Assembly: GCA_018873225.1 (NCBI GenBank)
Contig: JAEILZ010000004.1
Coordinates: 1,922,001 to 1,986,000 of the forward strand
Origin: [Phialemoniopsis] sp. UDSM-2020
Lineage: Eukaryota > Ascomycota > Sordariomycetes > Thyridiales > Thyridiaceae
Direction: 5' to 3'
Length of the DNA: 64,000 nucleotides
The stretch's first letter is position 1; each line of letters starts with the position of its first letter. Shown piece by piece: positions 24,844 to 35,115 of this stretch. The notes beneath the pieces were generated by a model, which did not search any database, had not been told where the DNA came from, and was given only the letters and a program-made list of their open reading frames with translations. The position numbers were made by a program, and so were the translations under genes.

Positions 24844-26042
24844 ATGGCTACTTCTAACCTCTTATCCCACTGGCCAGACTTCCCCTCACAACCTATATCT
24901 CCGCACCTCCAAGCCCGCTATTGCGACGGCATCGGCATCGCCCTCGAGTACTTCAACTGCCAAGCCAAGAGCCCCAGGCTCCGCGCGAGAATCCCCCGCA
25001 AGGCAGAGGACTGGTGCCGTATTTACTACGGCTCGGACCGCAGAACCTGTACCAAGTCTCCGGCTGGTCTTCTGAAGGTCCATCCTCATCTCTTTGACCG
25101 TTCCGTTCCTTGTAGGCAGCGTCTCCATTGTTATATCTTTAGAGATATACTGACTTCGAGCACGTAGCACACCTGCGGCCCAAGCCCGGCCCGTCAGCCA
25201 TGCCGCCAAAGAAATCAGGAGCCGCAGGCTCTGGTACCCAAGCGGAGTCCTTCCCGGCCTTTGAGGAACCTACCGTCGCCACGCCGGCTGAGCTGGACGA
25301 CATCATCGACCTGCGCAAGAAACACCAAGGCCCCGCCACAGCCGACAAGAACAGGAAGAAGCCCACGATGCGCGTCCAGCCCGACGACCTCCGCGGGTCC
25401 GCCGTGCTGTCCCACCTGCCCGAGTTCCTCAACCAGCTGTCCCAGGCCGACCCGTCGGACGACACCACCATGGTCGAGCTCGACGACGAGGCCGTCGCCG
25501 ACGGCAGGCAGCACATCGAGGTGAACCTGCTGGCCGGTGTCCTCGAGGAGCGGCGGCAGCAGCAGGAGGAGGAGGTGCGTCTGCGCCGCGAGGAGCTGAG
25601 CAGCGGGGAGGAGGGCGAAGATGACGATAGCGATGAGTTCACGATGACGCTGCCGACCGCCGGGTCGCGGCCGTCGAGACCACTGATGCGCTCGGGGAGC
25701 CTGGTCAACTCGACGAGCTCAGACACCTCGTCCGAGGAGAGCACCTCGTCGAGTGAATCCGAATCATCGTCAGGACCGGCATCTCCGCTCCATCGACCTA
25801 GAAGGAGATCTGCTGCCGTTTCGAGAGGAAGCCAAAGCAACGAGGATGAGGAAATGGAGGAGACGACAAGCAGCTCGTCTAGCTCCAGCAGCAGTAGTAG
25901 CAGCAGCAGCGAGGACGAAGCAAGTCCACGGGCAAGGAAACGAAAGGCTTCAAGCGACTCGCCATCAGAAAGCCCAGAGGGGAAAAAGGCGAAGGCAGCA
26001 TCGGCGAAGGGCGCGGCTAGCCTGATCGAGGAGGTGGAATAA
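24844..26042 (+). CDS. Ser/Glu-rich protein, probably nuclear, function unknown
   Basis: Proposed two exons, 24844-25111 and 25168-26042 (380 residues). The ATG has a strong context (CACCATGG). The 56-bp intron has GTAGGC at the donor, CTGAC as branch site and TAG at the acceptor, and it keeps the frame. The first 90 residues hold a compact Cys-containing segment (CDGIGIALEYFNC...DWCRIYYGSDRRTC) that I do not recognise. The second exon has a basic motif (RKKHQG...KNRKKPTMR), a short helical stretch (LSHLPEFLNQL), a coiled-coil-like EERRQQQEEEVRLRREE, acidic clusters, a 14-Ser run and a nuclear-localisation-like RARKRK. An alternative is that translation starts at ATG 25200 and the upstream frame is separate. 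No enzyme signature was seen. Confidence 0.6.
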
Positions 26043-26419
26043 GCCACGGGGACCTGGCTTGAACGAACGCCGTATAGGACTAGGCATATTGAAAAAGGAG
26101 TTCTGGTGGGCAGGTGCCCTCTCTGCGCTCGTGGAGTACCCGGAGGGTATACCCGTGCATTTTATTCTCGGGTGGAGGGTATGGACATAGCAGAAAACAT
26201 GCAATACAGGTGAATACTTCACGCGAAGTCGTGAATTCGCTCTCGCCGTGTGCTGTTGTGATCATTACTTGCTTTCCATGCCATGATGAACCCAATCTAT
26301 TGCTACCCAGGGTATTAATGCGTGTGCCCGTACCATTTATGCTCTAAAGACTATTCCAATGCAATGCTCATGACTTATGACCACACAAACGCCGCCCGTG
26401 ATCTCATTATACCCAGCCG
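26043..26419. other. Convergent intergenic region
   Basis: 377 bp between two convergent genes. No additional feature was seen. Confidence 0.45.
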
Positions 26420-27925
26420 TCATCTCGAAAGGCACACCAATGCAAAAGCAGCGACAATCAAGACCATGTACACGATTCTATCCGTGAGGGAATACCTTGA
26501 CTTCGCTGGCCACCGCTCGGCGACGAGCAGCACGGCGTCTGCAGCACCGTCCGTAGATCCGAAAGCGAATTTGGATAGCGGCTCCCCTTTGGCGCCTACC
26601 GTGTCGGTCGGTGTGGGCTCGTCTTTGAACGTCATACTGTCGGGAGTCTTGGCGCGGCCGCCGGTCGCCGACTCACTCGCCTTACGCAGCTCATCGGCAA
26701 CTTGATCCGCAGCCAGATGACCGTGAGAGTGGCACCTATCTCTATCCATCGATGAAGAGTCGAAGCTGCCCGCTTCTTCCGCCCTCTTCATGGCTGCCCG
26801 GCACGCCCTCTCCTTGGAAACGGCAATGCTGTCTCGGAAACGGCTCGACAGGCGCGGCGAGAAGGGCACGGCCATGTTGGCGGGGTCGTTATCGCCCTCG
26901 CCGGCGAGATTGGTCCCACATACCAGATCGAGCTGCGTGATGATAGAGATCAAGTTCTCAAATATGCAGACGGCCTCGCGGACGACGTGGTCTCGCTCCT
27001 TTTCCGAGAGGAGGGCATCGGCCTCGGCGAGACGCCTCTTAAACTCGGTTTTGAGGTCCTCGCCATCGCGCCTCGTCTCGAAGTGGAAGTAGGCGAGCGG
27101 GTTGGCGTGCAGGCTGCCGGTCAAGGGGGTTGTAAAGGCGCGGGTGCGCTTCAGGTGGGACTCGTCCGAGATGATCTCCTCCTTTTGGCCTTCTTCTGGC
27201 GTGTCCGAAGGCGCATGAACAATCTGCCGGCACTCGAACATCATCGGTTTGATGGCGGTAGGTAGCTCCTTCCAGAAATCCAAGCCCGCAGTCTCGAGAG
27301 ACGCTCTGATAAACCGACCTCCTGAGAAGAGGGCCATGTAGAGAACCCAGGCGTAAGCTAGTAAGACCTGCGGGTGCTTCTCGACGGATCGCTCAATGTG
27401 ACGGAGAAAGACTGATAGATGCCCAGTCTTGGCAACCATTCTAAGCTGCTCTTCGACCTCGACTGCTGACCAGCCAGTCAGGTTGCGTATATCCGCCCGA
27501 AGCCTCGCTGAGCGCTCCAAGCCTTGAACAGGCACATAGATGAGCGCCGATTTCACCTGCTCGGATGCATCGAAATTCCGCGCATCTCCTGACGGCGCAG
27601 GAGCATCCATAAAGTAGTGCGTCTCCGGAACGTGGGTTTCAGTCCGAGATTGATCGAGCTGGGCGCCGGGAGAGGCGCCGGGAGTCTGGTCAGGGCTGGA
27701 CTGCTGGATGTAGTCCCTCCATAACGATTCAAAGGTGATGTAGATAGGGGCGATGTGCAAGAGACCTGAAATATAGACCGAGGGACTACTGGCCCGAGGA
27801 GGCATAGCAAGGGGTAGTCTGCTGAGGACCAACTTGTTAAGCTTGGCGTGAAGAGACCTTGTGGCGACATTGACTGCCTCTCCCAACGGGACACGGCCCG
27901 GGTCCGTTGCGGACTGAGAGAACAT
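26420..27925 (-). CDS. Heme-oxygenase-like protein with C-terminal membrane anchor
   Basis: Uninterrupted frame of 501 residues. Near the N-terminus, EAVNVATRSLHAKLNKLVL resembles the proximal-histidine helix of heme oxygenases (His26). Further on, YMALFSGGRFIRASL resembles the glycine-bearing distal helix (consensus SGGQ). Heme oxygenases open heme to biliverdin, iron and CO on the ER surface. A hydrophobic C-terminal segment (YMVLIVAAFALVCL, about residues 484-497) would be a tail anchor, as in Hmx1 and mammalian HO. The protein is much longer than the roughly 290 residues of classical HO, with an acidic, Ser-rich region before the anchor, so enzyme activity is not assured. It is co-directional with the transporter upstream of it on the - strand, about 1.5 kb away. 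Confidence 0.75.
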   Translation of the reverse strand: MFSQSATDPGRVPLGEAVNVATRSLHAKLNKLVLSRLPLAMPPRASSPSVYISGLLHIAPIYITFESLWRDYIQQSSPDQTPGASPGAQLDQSRTETHVPETHYFMDAPAPSGDARNFDASEQVKSALIYVPVQGLERSARLRADIRNLTGWSAVEVEEQLRMVAKTGHLSVFLRHIERSVEKHPQVLLAYAWVLYMALFSGGRFIRASLETAGLDFWKELPTAIKPMMFECRQIVHAPSDTPEEGQKEEIISDESHLKRTRAFTTPLTGSLHANPLAYFHFETRRDGEDLKTEFKRRLAEADALLSEKERDHVVREAVCIFENLISIITQLDLVCGTNLAGEGDNDPANMAVPFSPRLSSRFRDSIAVSKERACRAAMKRAEEAGSFDSSSMDRDRCHSHGHLAADQVADELRKASESATGGRAKTPDSMTFKDEPTPTDTVGAKGEPLSKFAFGSTDGAADAVLLVAERWPAKSRYSLTDRIVYMVLIVAAFALVCLSR

Positions 27926-29474
27926 GGCTGATCAGGGGCGTCACCTGCTGGCGCGCTGGTATCATAGACGGGAGGGCCGGTCAAGTAGGAAACGGTGAGT
28001 ATAAGCAAGAATGCCGGCGAATGATATCGTAGGGATGAGATGCTGAGGTTGACTTGGACTGGAGCATTGATCGTTCGTCGCTCACAAATACCATGTTATT
28101 GCTCTTGAGTTAAAATCGGGAGACTTGGAGCAAGTACGGCAGTGCTCATGCAAGAACGTTTCAAGAAAGCTTCTAGTGGTGAAAGGGACGGAGCTGCCTG
28201 AAGACAGACGGGAAGGAAGCCTGTGAGTGATCGAGCTAGCTAGAACGAGTGATGAATCACAACGGCCGTGAGAGGTTCCGGCGAGAAAGAGTCCTGGACT
28301 TGTGAGAAGCAAGATAATCAAGGAAGGACCAAACGATCCATTTGTCGTCGTCAACAAGGGAGGAACGGATCTGCCCCTCGAAGATCGTCGTTCTCTTCCC
28401 GCGCGTCACAAAGATCGCGGACCGGGTAGACAAGACGGATAGACGTTGGTTCTGTCACGACCAAACTCAAAACGCAGACAAGTGCACAAGCTTGACAAGT
28501 AACGAAGAGAGTCTTGTCAAACTGCTTGTCAAAAGTTAAAAAGCCAGCATAATTCACCCTACCCAGCTACTGACCGATCTAGGAACCGGACCAACACTAG
28601 GCACCTTTTCCCTTCCTCTCTCTCTCGTCTTCCCTCTCATCTCCCCGCTTCAATTGCACCCTGACTCTCCTCCCTCCCGCCGGGACTTATTACTTCGTAC
28701 TCGAGGGGCGAATAAAGGCCCAGGCCCCAAGAAACCAGGGCAGTAGGGCGATTTCAGGCATGGCAATAGCGGGCCTTACCTCTTCTTAGGCCGAAAAAAC
28801 AGGACCAGAATCGACCACACTACGAGAAGGTGGTAGGGATGGTGGAAATGGGACCTCGTTCCGCTTCTTTAGCATGTGGGAAATGCAACAGGCAAGTCTT
28901 TTTGCCCATGGACCTAAACATGGGAAATTGAGCGCTAAGCATTCGGAGCTGTGGCGCCTGATTCCCACCTGCCCAATCAGCGCCGTGGGCTCGTCCGGAT
29001 CGTCGCGGTGGTTACCTCACCCACAGATCGGGATCGCCCACACTGGATCCCTATTCCCGATGCACGCACATTGTATGAGGCTTGTCAGGCACCTCAGGTG
29101 TGGCGTACACGTACCATCATCAGTCCTCGGCCGCTGTAATTTGGAGCGATTCATGCGTTGCGACGTTGATTAACGAGTACCGGGAATCGTAGAGTATTCG
29201 ACTATTGGTACGCATACACGAGCTAAACCGATCCCTCTTTGATGTAAACCCGGCCTCATCTGAATGTCCATATCTAAAGCTATTCCAAGAGTCTGTTGCT
29301 ACAATTCTAACAAAACCAAGCAGCTCCTTTCCCTCGCCTCTGTCGAGACAGCAAACGCCATAGACGCCTTCACAATGCTATTACATAGATGTTCTTAGGT
29401 CATGTCCTCGAGTTAAACGAGGTGCACTGACATGCCTCCTCGGAATGCCGTTCCAGTCTTAGGTGGTTCATCTC
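27926..29474. other. Intergenic, no gene seen
   Basis: 1.5 kb between two - strand genes. It contains the promoter and leader of the heme-oxygenase-like gene and the 3' end of the transporter gene. Pyrimidine-rich DNA lies around 28600-28680. No credible frame was seen. Confidence 0.45.
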
Positions 29475-31027
29475 CTAGACGGACCCACGGCCTCCATCGG
29501 ATGCCCGCTGCGGTCCAGTGTTCTCTCCCTCCTCGCGGCTCTCGTTGTTGACAAACACAAACGATACAAACACCACGGTGGCCCCGACCCAGTAGACCCA
29601 GCTCGAGTATTGCGCGTACTGAATCATCTCGCCGATAAGCGACAGCGGGATCGTCAACGATAGGCCCACGGTTACCACCAAAGGCGTTGTGAGCAGCATC
29701 GCGTACGCCCACGACATGTCGCTGATGAATGAAGACACCGAGTTGAGCTGTAGAGGATCTCGTAAGCCGTGACTGTCCATACCTCGCTAGACTTGCATCT
29801 CTAAGGCCACCTACCATGATAATCAACCAGACGTTACCTGTCGGCGGAAGCTCAAACTATTGTCAAGATGGGTTAGCCCCTGTTCTAAACGGCCTTTCAT
29901 GGCACAGTGCAACCTTACTGTTTCGATGTCCGTAAAGTGTAAGATGAAGAAGCCGGGCCATAGCAGCGCCAGGTTCAGCACCCCGACGAGGCCAAAGAAC
30001 AACGGCATGTTGACCCGATCCTCGTTGCCCACCCGCCGCTTCATGACCGTCACGTACAGCCCGTAGATGATGGAGCTGACAAATGCCATCGAGTCGCCGA
30101 TGGCGATTTGGGCCTGCGTCTTGTGCGGGAAATTGCCACGGTTCTCGTCGCTCGCGCCCGACAGGTCGACTGACGAGATGAGGATCACGCCAGCCAGCGA
30201 CGCCAGCACTCCGATCAGCTTGCGGTACGTGAAGCCCTCGACGCGCATCAAGGCGCAAAAGATGAGCGTCCAGACGCTGCTCGTCGAGGTCAGAATCGTG
30301 ACGCTGCCCACGCTCGTGTATTCGAGGCACGCCGACGCAAAGTAGTTGGCGAGGAACCAGAGCATGCAAAACTCGAGGCTCAGGATCGCCGTTTCGCGGA
30401 ACGTCAGCTGCTCCTCCTTCTCCGCTGCCGCGGCGGCATCGGCCGGATCCAGCGCCCCTTCGTCGTCCACCAGCAGGCGTTCGCCGGCGGTATCGTCGTC
30501 GTCCTCCCGCTGCTGCGCCTTGGTGGCCTTGATGCCGTACTTGTGCTCGTACCAAACGTCCCGCGCCGCGTTCTTGAACCCCTCGATCCCGTTCTTCATC
30601 AAGAATTTGATCGCCATAGGTATGAGCGAGATAGCAAAGACGGACGTGTTGGCATAGACGACAAAGAACGGCTTGCTATATGTGTTGTCGGAGAAGATGT
30701 ACTGCAATCGGCCCAGGTATTAGCACTTTGGCCTCGAGGAAAAAGGATGCGTTCGTCTTCTTGAATACCATAACTCACACTCGCAAGAAAGTTGGACAGC
30801 GTCCACAAGCACACCGTCACCATCAACAGGCTAATGCCCAAGGTCCGTCGCGCAACGCCGGCAAGGCCTAGCTTCGCCCTCAGACCTGTGCCATCTTTCA
30901 GACTGCCCCTTGTCGACGTGTGCGAACTCTGCATCCGTAGCATGCTCTCCGTCTGCGATGTCCTTCGCGAGAGCGAGGCTCGCTCGGGCGCGATCTCCGC
31001 CGGGATCATCGGCTCGACGGGTGCCAT
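29475..31027 (-). CDS. SLC35F5/YML018C-type drug/metabolite transporter (EamA)
   Basis: Multi-spanning transporter of the nucleotide-sugar/drug-metabolite superfamily, whose yeast relatives (YML018C, Thi74) sit in the vacuolar or mitochondrial membrane; the substrate is unknown. Four exons read on the - strand, 31027-30779, 30701-29919, 29856-29815 and 29747-29475, give 448 residues. A polar, Ser-rich N-terminal tail precedes the first membrane segment (LGISLLMVTVCLWTLSNFLAS). A long charged cytosolic loop (DDDDTAGERLLVDDEG) separates it from the EamA core, which has LEYTSVGSVTILTSTSSVWTL, GVLASLAGVILISS and LPLFFG-type helices. Exon 3 codes only 14 residues. The start at 31027 is the first ATG; the frame upstream lacks one. 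Confidence in the family is high, in the substrate low. Confidence 0.9.
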
Positions 31028-31925
31028 TGTTGGGGGAGCTGTGCCGTGATAATTAAAAGCGATTCTCCTCCCTCTGTTCTCCAAGCGCACCTCTCTTTCA
31101 AGGTACGAGTGCTCCTGGGATATCGAAGAAAAGACCGACGCCTCCGTTGATCATTTCCAGGGAGCCACGTCGTTCAAACAGGTGCCGTGCTCATTCGTAA
31201 CTTTCCGCGGCTGAGGTAAGACATGCACCGGCAAGATGTCGATTTAGCGAACGAAGGGATGGCTGAGACCCAAGCCGTACACGCGACACTGAAGACCTGT
31301 CCCGACAATAACCTATGCCAACAAAGACTGAAGTTGGTCACGTTTGCCACGCCCGTGGATTGTGGATTGTGTTTCTCTTTTTTAAGCTGGTGCCTGCGTA
31401 TACCAGGTAGCAATTGATCTGGACAACGTGTTTCACGAAAGCTTAAAGGGTCCAATGAGCTAGCGCACTTCCGTGATCAACTATCAAGTGGTCCCCGTCG
31501 GGTGGTCAGGGGCACGCACTTGGGCGTGTCACCCACCCGACCCCACTAACTAATACACCAAGTCGTATCCGCTGGCATCCGTTGTCCATGCATGCATAAC
31601 CATATGCATAGCGTCAAACATTAGAGACGGTGGAGGAGTAGTCCTGGAAATCATATCGAGTGTATCTTGTGCAGCAGGAAAACAAACTAGCGCAGGTATA
31701 TCTATCGAAAAGACGTGTGGTGCGCGCGGTTTAGACTAATCAATCCGTCGACACGACTCCTCCCCGCACGAGCTTCACTCACATCCTCAATGACAATTGC
31801 AGAACGACTGTTGATATTATGATGGTACATCGTCCAGGTTTCGAGGTCATAAAGCACCTTATGCTGTGGACGTCAAAGTGAAAAATCAGACCAGCGCCAT
31901 CTCAGTAATGCTCATGCCTCCTCCA
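31028..31925. other. Intergenic, no gene seen
   Basis: 898 bp containing the promoter of the transporter gene and the 3' end of ypt7. No feature was recognised. Confidence 0.45.
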
Positions 31926-32904
31926 TTAGCAGGCGCAGCCATCTCTGTCGTTCTCGATGTGAATGTTGATGGGATCCTGGAAGTCGCCGCTGAACTCCTC
32001 TGACTCCTCCTGCGCAAGAGCGTTCCTTGCAATGACTATAGTCAAAGAGTCAGCCAAGAGTATCAAAAGGTAAACCAGTCGCTACCTACCTTCAAAAGCC
32101 TGCTCAACATTGATAGCCTCCTTGGCACTCGTCTCGAAGTACGGAATGCCGCCCTTCGACTGACAGAATGTCATCGCCCTCTTGGTCGAGATCTAGAAAG
32201 ATATTAGCAATCTTGAATTGGCAGACACTCCTAGCATCACGTACAACTCGCTTGCTCTCCTCCACGTCGATCTTGTTCCCCAGCACAACCTAGATAGATG
32301 TTAGTACAGCTAGCTAGCTCCAGCCCAGATTCATGGGCCTTCTTACAAATGGGAAGTTATCCGGGTCTCTGGGCGAGGCTTGGATCAGGAACTCGTCCCT
32401 CCAGCTGTCGAGCGCATCGAAGCTCTTGGAGTTGTTGACATCGTACACCAGCACGCAGCAGTCGGCGCCACGGTAGAACGCCACGCCTAATGACTGGAAT
32501 CGTTCCTGTCCCGCGGTATCCCAGAGCTGTACATACGTTTAGCTAGACTCCTCTCGTCGTGTTTCCCTCTCATGAACGTCGCACCTGCATAGTGACCTGA
32601 CGGTCGTCGACCAGGACCTCTCGCGTCAGGAAATCGGCCCCGATGGTGGCTTTGTAGCTTGCGCTGAACTTCTTGTTGACCTAATGGAAGCAGGAATGTC
32701 AGAAATCGTCCTGTAGTCCATGATGGGCCTCGTAGGGAGCAGGTCCGGCCGCATAACTCACATATTGATTCATCAAACTAGTCTTGCCTACACCGCTGTC
32801 GCCAAGGATAATGACCTTGATGAGAGGCTTGTAAGTACAGGAACACTGTTTCTCGGAAATCATGCTGAAAATACCTTGAGAAGAACCTTCTTCCTGGAAG
32901 CCAT
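31926..32904 (-). CDS. ypt7: Rab7-type small GTPase Ypt7
   Basis: Controls late endosome and vacuole fusion through the HOPS complex on the vacuolar membrane. Seven exons read on the - strand: 32904-32875, 32815-32762, 32680-32585, 32526-32347, 32289-32245, 32192-32090 and 32035-31926. They give 205 residues, the usual Rab7 length. The P-loop GDSGVGKT is at residues 15-22. The effector Thr is in YKATIGADF, followed by WDTAGQE, NKID and ETSAKEA. The C-terminal CAC carries two cysteines for geranylgeranylation. The acceptor of intron 1 is the weak AAG at 32816-32818; using the earlier AG would insert PLIK, which the family lacks. It diverges from the Mg-chelatase-like gene with a shared 560 bp upstream region. 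Identification is secure. Confidence 0.97.
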
Positions 32905-33467
32905 GGTGGGTTGTTGGTATTGGAATGGGATGTTGATGACACCCAGATAAGTGGGAGCCTGTTGGTCGTGCTATCGAGAGACGGCGCCGCGTGAGCGCTC
33001 GTCGTTGCCTGAGACCTGGGCGTGCCGCTGTCGCGCACACCAATGTTTGAGGCTGAAAGATGCTTTGCGATGTTTGGGTGCAAACTCTGTTGCCTGCGAA
33101 TCGTGTGCGTTGTTTGGTTTAAGGTGCGTCGTTGGTGTTGGGGAATCACTGGAGATGCATCGCCGATATAGCTGGGCTGGGCTGGGACGGAGTGACGACC
33201 TTGGTTGGTTTCAGGGCCAATCATTTGGGGGTTGGCCACTTGACCACCTGGGCGGGGCCGCTAAATCCGATATGGCCTAGCACACCTGACACGCCTGGAA
33301 TGTCGCATTAGTGATGCCACCCTGCACTTCCACTGCTCGAGCACGCGATAGGCACTTGAGCCGATAAGCTCACTGGCATAAAACACCATAGCTCAACTCG
33401 TTACTACGTGATCAGCAAGAACGAACCCATTTCTCAATGGGACAGTCATAAGCGGCTCTGAAGCCCG
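32905..33467. promoter_or_regulatory. Shared divergent promoter region (ypt7 / Mg-chelatase-like gene)
   Basis: 563 bp between two divergent start codons, so it must hold both promoters. A CCAAT pentamer lies at 33217-33221 on the + strand. No TATA box was clear. Confidence 0.5.
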
Positions 33468-34785
33468 ATGGCGGATGAGAACCTGCTGCAGCGGGTGCAC
33501 GACCTGAGCGACCTCGAGCTCGCCGCCCTCCTCTCCCTCATCGCCCGGGAGCACTGCGTCATTAGCACCCCGGAAGATGCTCTCGATGACCTCGTCGAAG
33601 AGCTCAAGCTGGTAAAATAAGGCCCCTCATTGTTTAACCATGCGGTCTCCATGCTGACGAACCACCGCCCACCCGACAGATCGCAACCCGCACCTTCGGG
33701 CTCTCCTACGCCGTCGTCGACTGCAACCCCAACACCACCCTCGAGGACTTTGCGACCTCGATCCTCCTCGGCAAGCCCCAACCGCAGCAGCAGCAACGGA
33801 CCCCGCGCTCCGGCTCGCCGCACCTCACCCGCAGCGGCATCGCCAGCAACGACTACTTCCCGCCGCAGCCCGCGCCGAACCACCACCACCACCATGTCGG
33901 CGGCGGCGCGCCCCTTTCACCGTTGACGCCGACGGGCGGCTCCGCCTCGCACGCGCACATCGCGCACGTCGTGCTGGCCAAGAACCTCGGCCTCGCGCCC
34001 AAGGCCGTGCAGATCCAAGCCCTCGAGCTGCTGCGCACGCGCCGCATCTTCACGCGCACGTCGGTACACGCGGCGCCCAAGCAGTTCCTCTTCGTCGCCG
34101 CCCTCGCCGACGACGACGGCCGCGGCAAGGGGCGGGTCACGCCGCACCTCAACGACTTCTTTTACGTCGCGCACTGGCACGACCCGGACGACGGGTTCGC
34201 GAATCTCGAGGACGAAGGGGAGGAGGTCGAGACGGCGAGCACGGGCAGCGTCGTCAAGAAGGGCGGGAGCGGGAGCGGTGGAGCCGGGTCGGTCGTGGCC
34301 GGCGGGTTCCCGGAGGAGGGGCGGGAGGCTTTGCTCTCCGAGCTGGTATGTTTTGCTCTATATGCCCATCGATAGGTCCATCAAAGTCGATTACTGACAA
34401 AAAGACACAGGACATTGCTACGTTAGCCAAGCTCAGCCGCGAGGTGCAGGTCGACGTCGACGTGGTGCGGTACCAGATGAACGTCATCTCCTTCCTGCGC
34501 ATGCACAGGGCAGTGGCTGACGGCATCACTCCTACGGCGACGAAGCACTTTGAGCAGCTGATGAAGAGCCTTGCACCGTTGCACGGTCTAGACTACGTAA
34601 CGCCCTCGCTCGTCGGGCTTGCAGCCCGCAAGGTCTACCTGCATCGCATCAACATAGTCGCTCCTGAGAAGGAAAGGAGTATGATGTGGGGCAGCGAGTT
34701 GGCCGCCGTCCAGTCCATATTGGAGGGTGTAGGCCCCGAGGACGTGATCGAGGACGTGCTGGCCATGGTACCGGCACCATTATAA
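33468..34785 (+). CDS. Conserved fungal Mg-chelatase-like (AAA+-derived) protein
   Basis: Three exons, 33468-33611, 33680-34345 and 34411-34785, give 394 residues. The N-terminus (ENLLQRVHDLSDLELAALL) and the block IATRTFGLSYAVVDCNPNTTLEDF are shared with fungal proteins that, from memory, databases label magnesium chelatase. The segment VQIQALELLRTRRIFTRTSVHAAPKQFLFVAAL resembles the ChlI/AAA+ region around Walker B and sensor 1. No Walker A P-loop is visible, so ATP hydrolysis is doubtful and the name should not be read as a chlorophyll-type function. A Gln/His-rich insertion (five His in a row) and a Gly/Ser-rich acidic linker separate the helical C-terminal domain. The function is unknown. 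The gene is clearly real, as all junctions keep frame. Confidence 0.8.
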
Positions 34786-35115
34786 ATCCGCACTCGTATT
34801 AGATACCCAATTGCGAGCTATTGCATTTCTTCATCATCGCAGTATTGAAAGTACATCGTGTTATTAATATTTGGTGATTCGGGCCTCGGTCTACGTGGGT
34901 TCCATCATCTCGAGCACGCACGGCTAGTGCAACGAGCCCTGTTTTCTATGTATACATGTCTTCTTTTTCCGCGGGCCCCTTTCATATCGGGATGCGGGCC
35001 GCATGCTGAATACCGCCTTAAAACGCCGTGTCGATCATCTTTTCTGACCGTGACCCTTGGATTAATGCAGATTGGTTTCTTTGTAGATGTCGTAAAAAAG
35101 TGCCTTGATTGTTGT
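34786..35115. other. Convergent intergenic region
   Basis: 330 bp between the 3' ends of two genes. Nothing else was seen. Confidence 0.45.

Noticed and set aside
25078..25167. Alternative donor GTCCAT at 25078 for the Ser-rich gene
   Set aside because: With the TAG acceptor at 25167 it breaks the frame, whereas the GTAGGC donor at 25112 keeps it.
25139..26047. 302-codon frame on the - strand
   Set aside because: Antisense to the Ser-rich gene; its Ser/Leu runs mirror the Ser/Glu codons of the other strand.
32816..32874. Alternative acceptor in ypt7 intron 1 adding four residues (PLIK)
   Set aside because: The Rab7 family has no insertion here; the downstream AAG acceptor restores the family sequence exactly.
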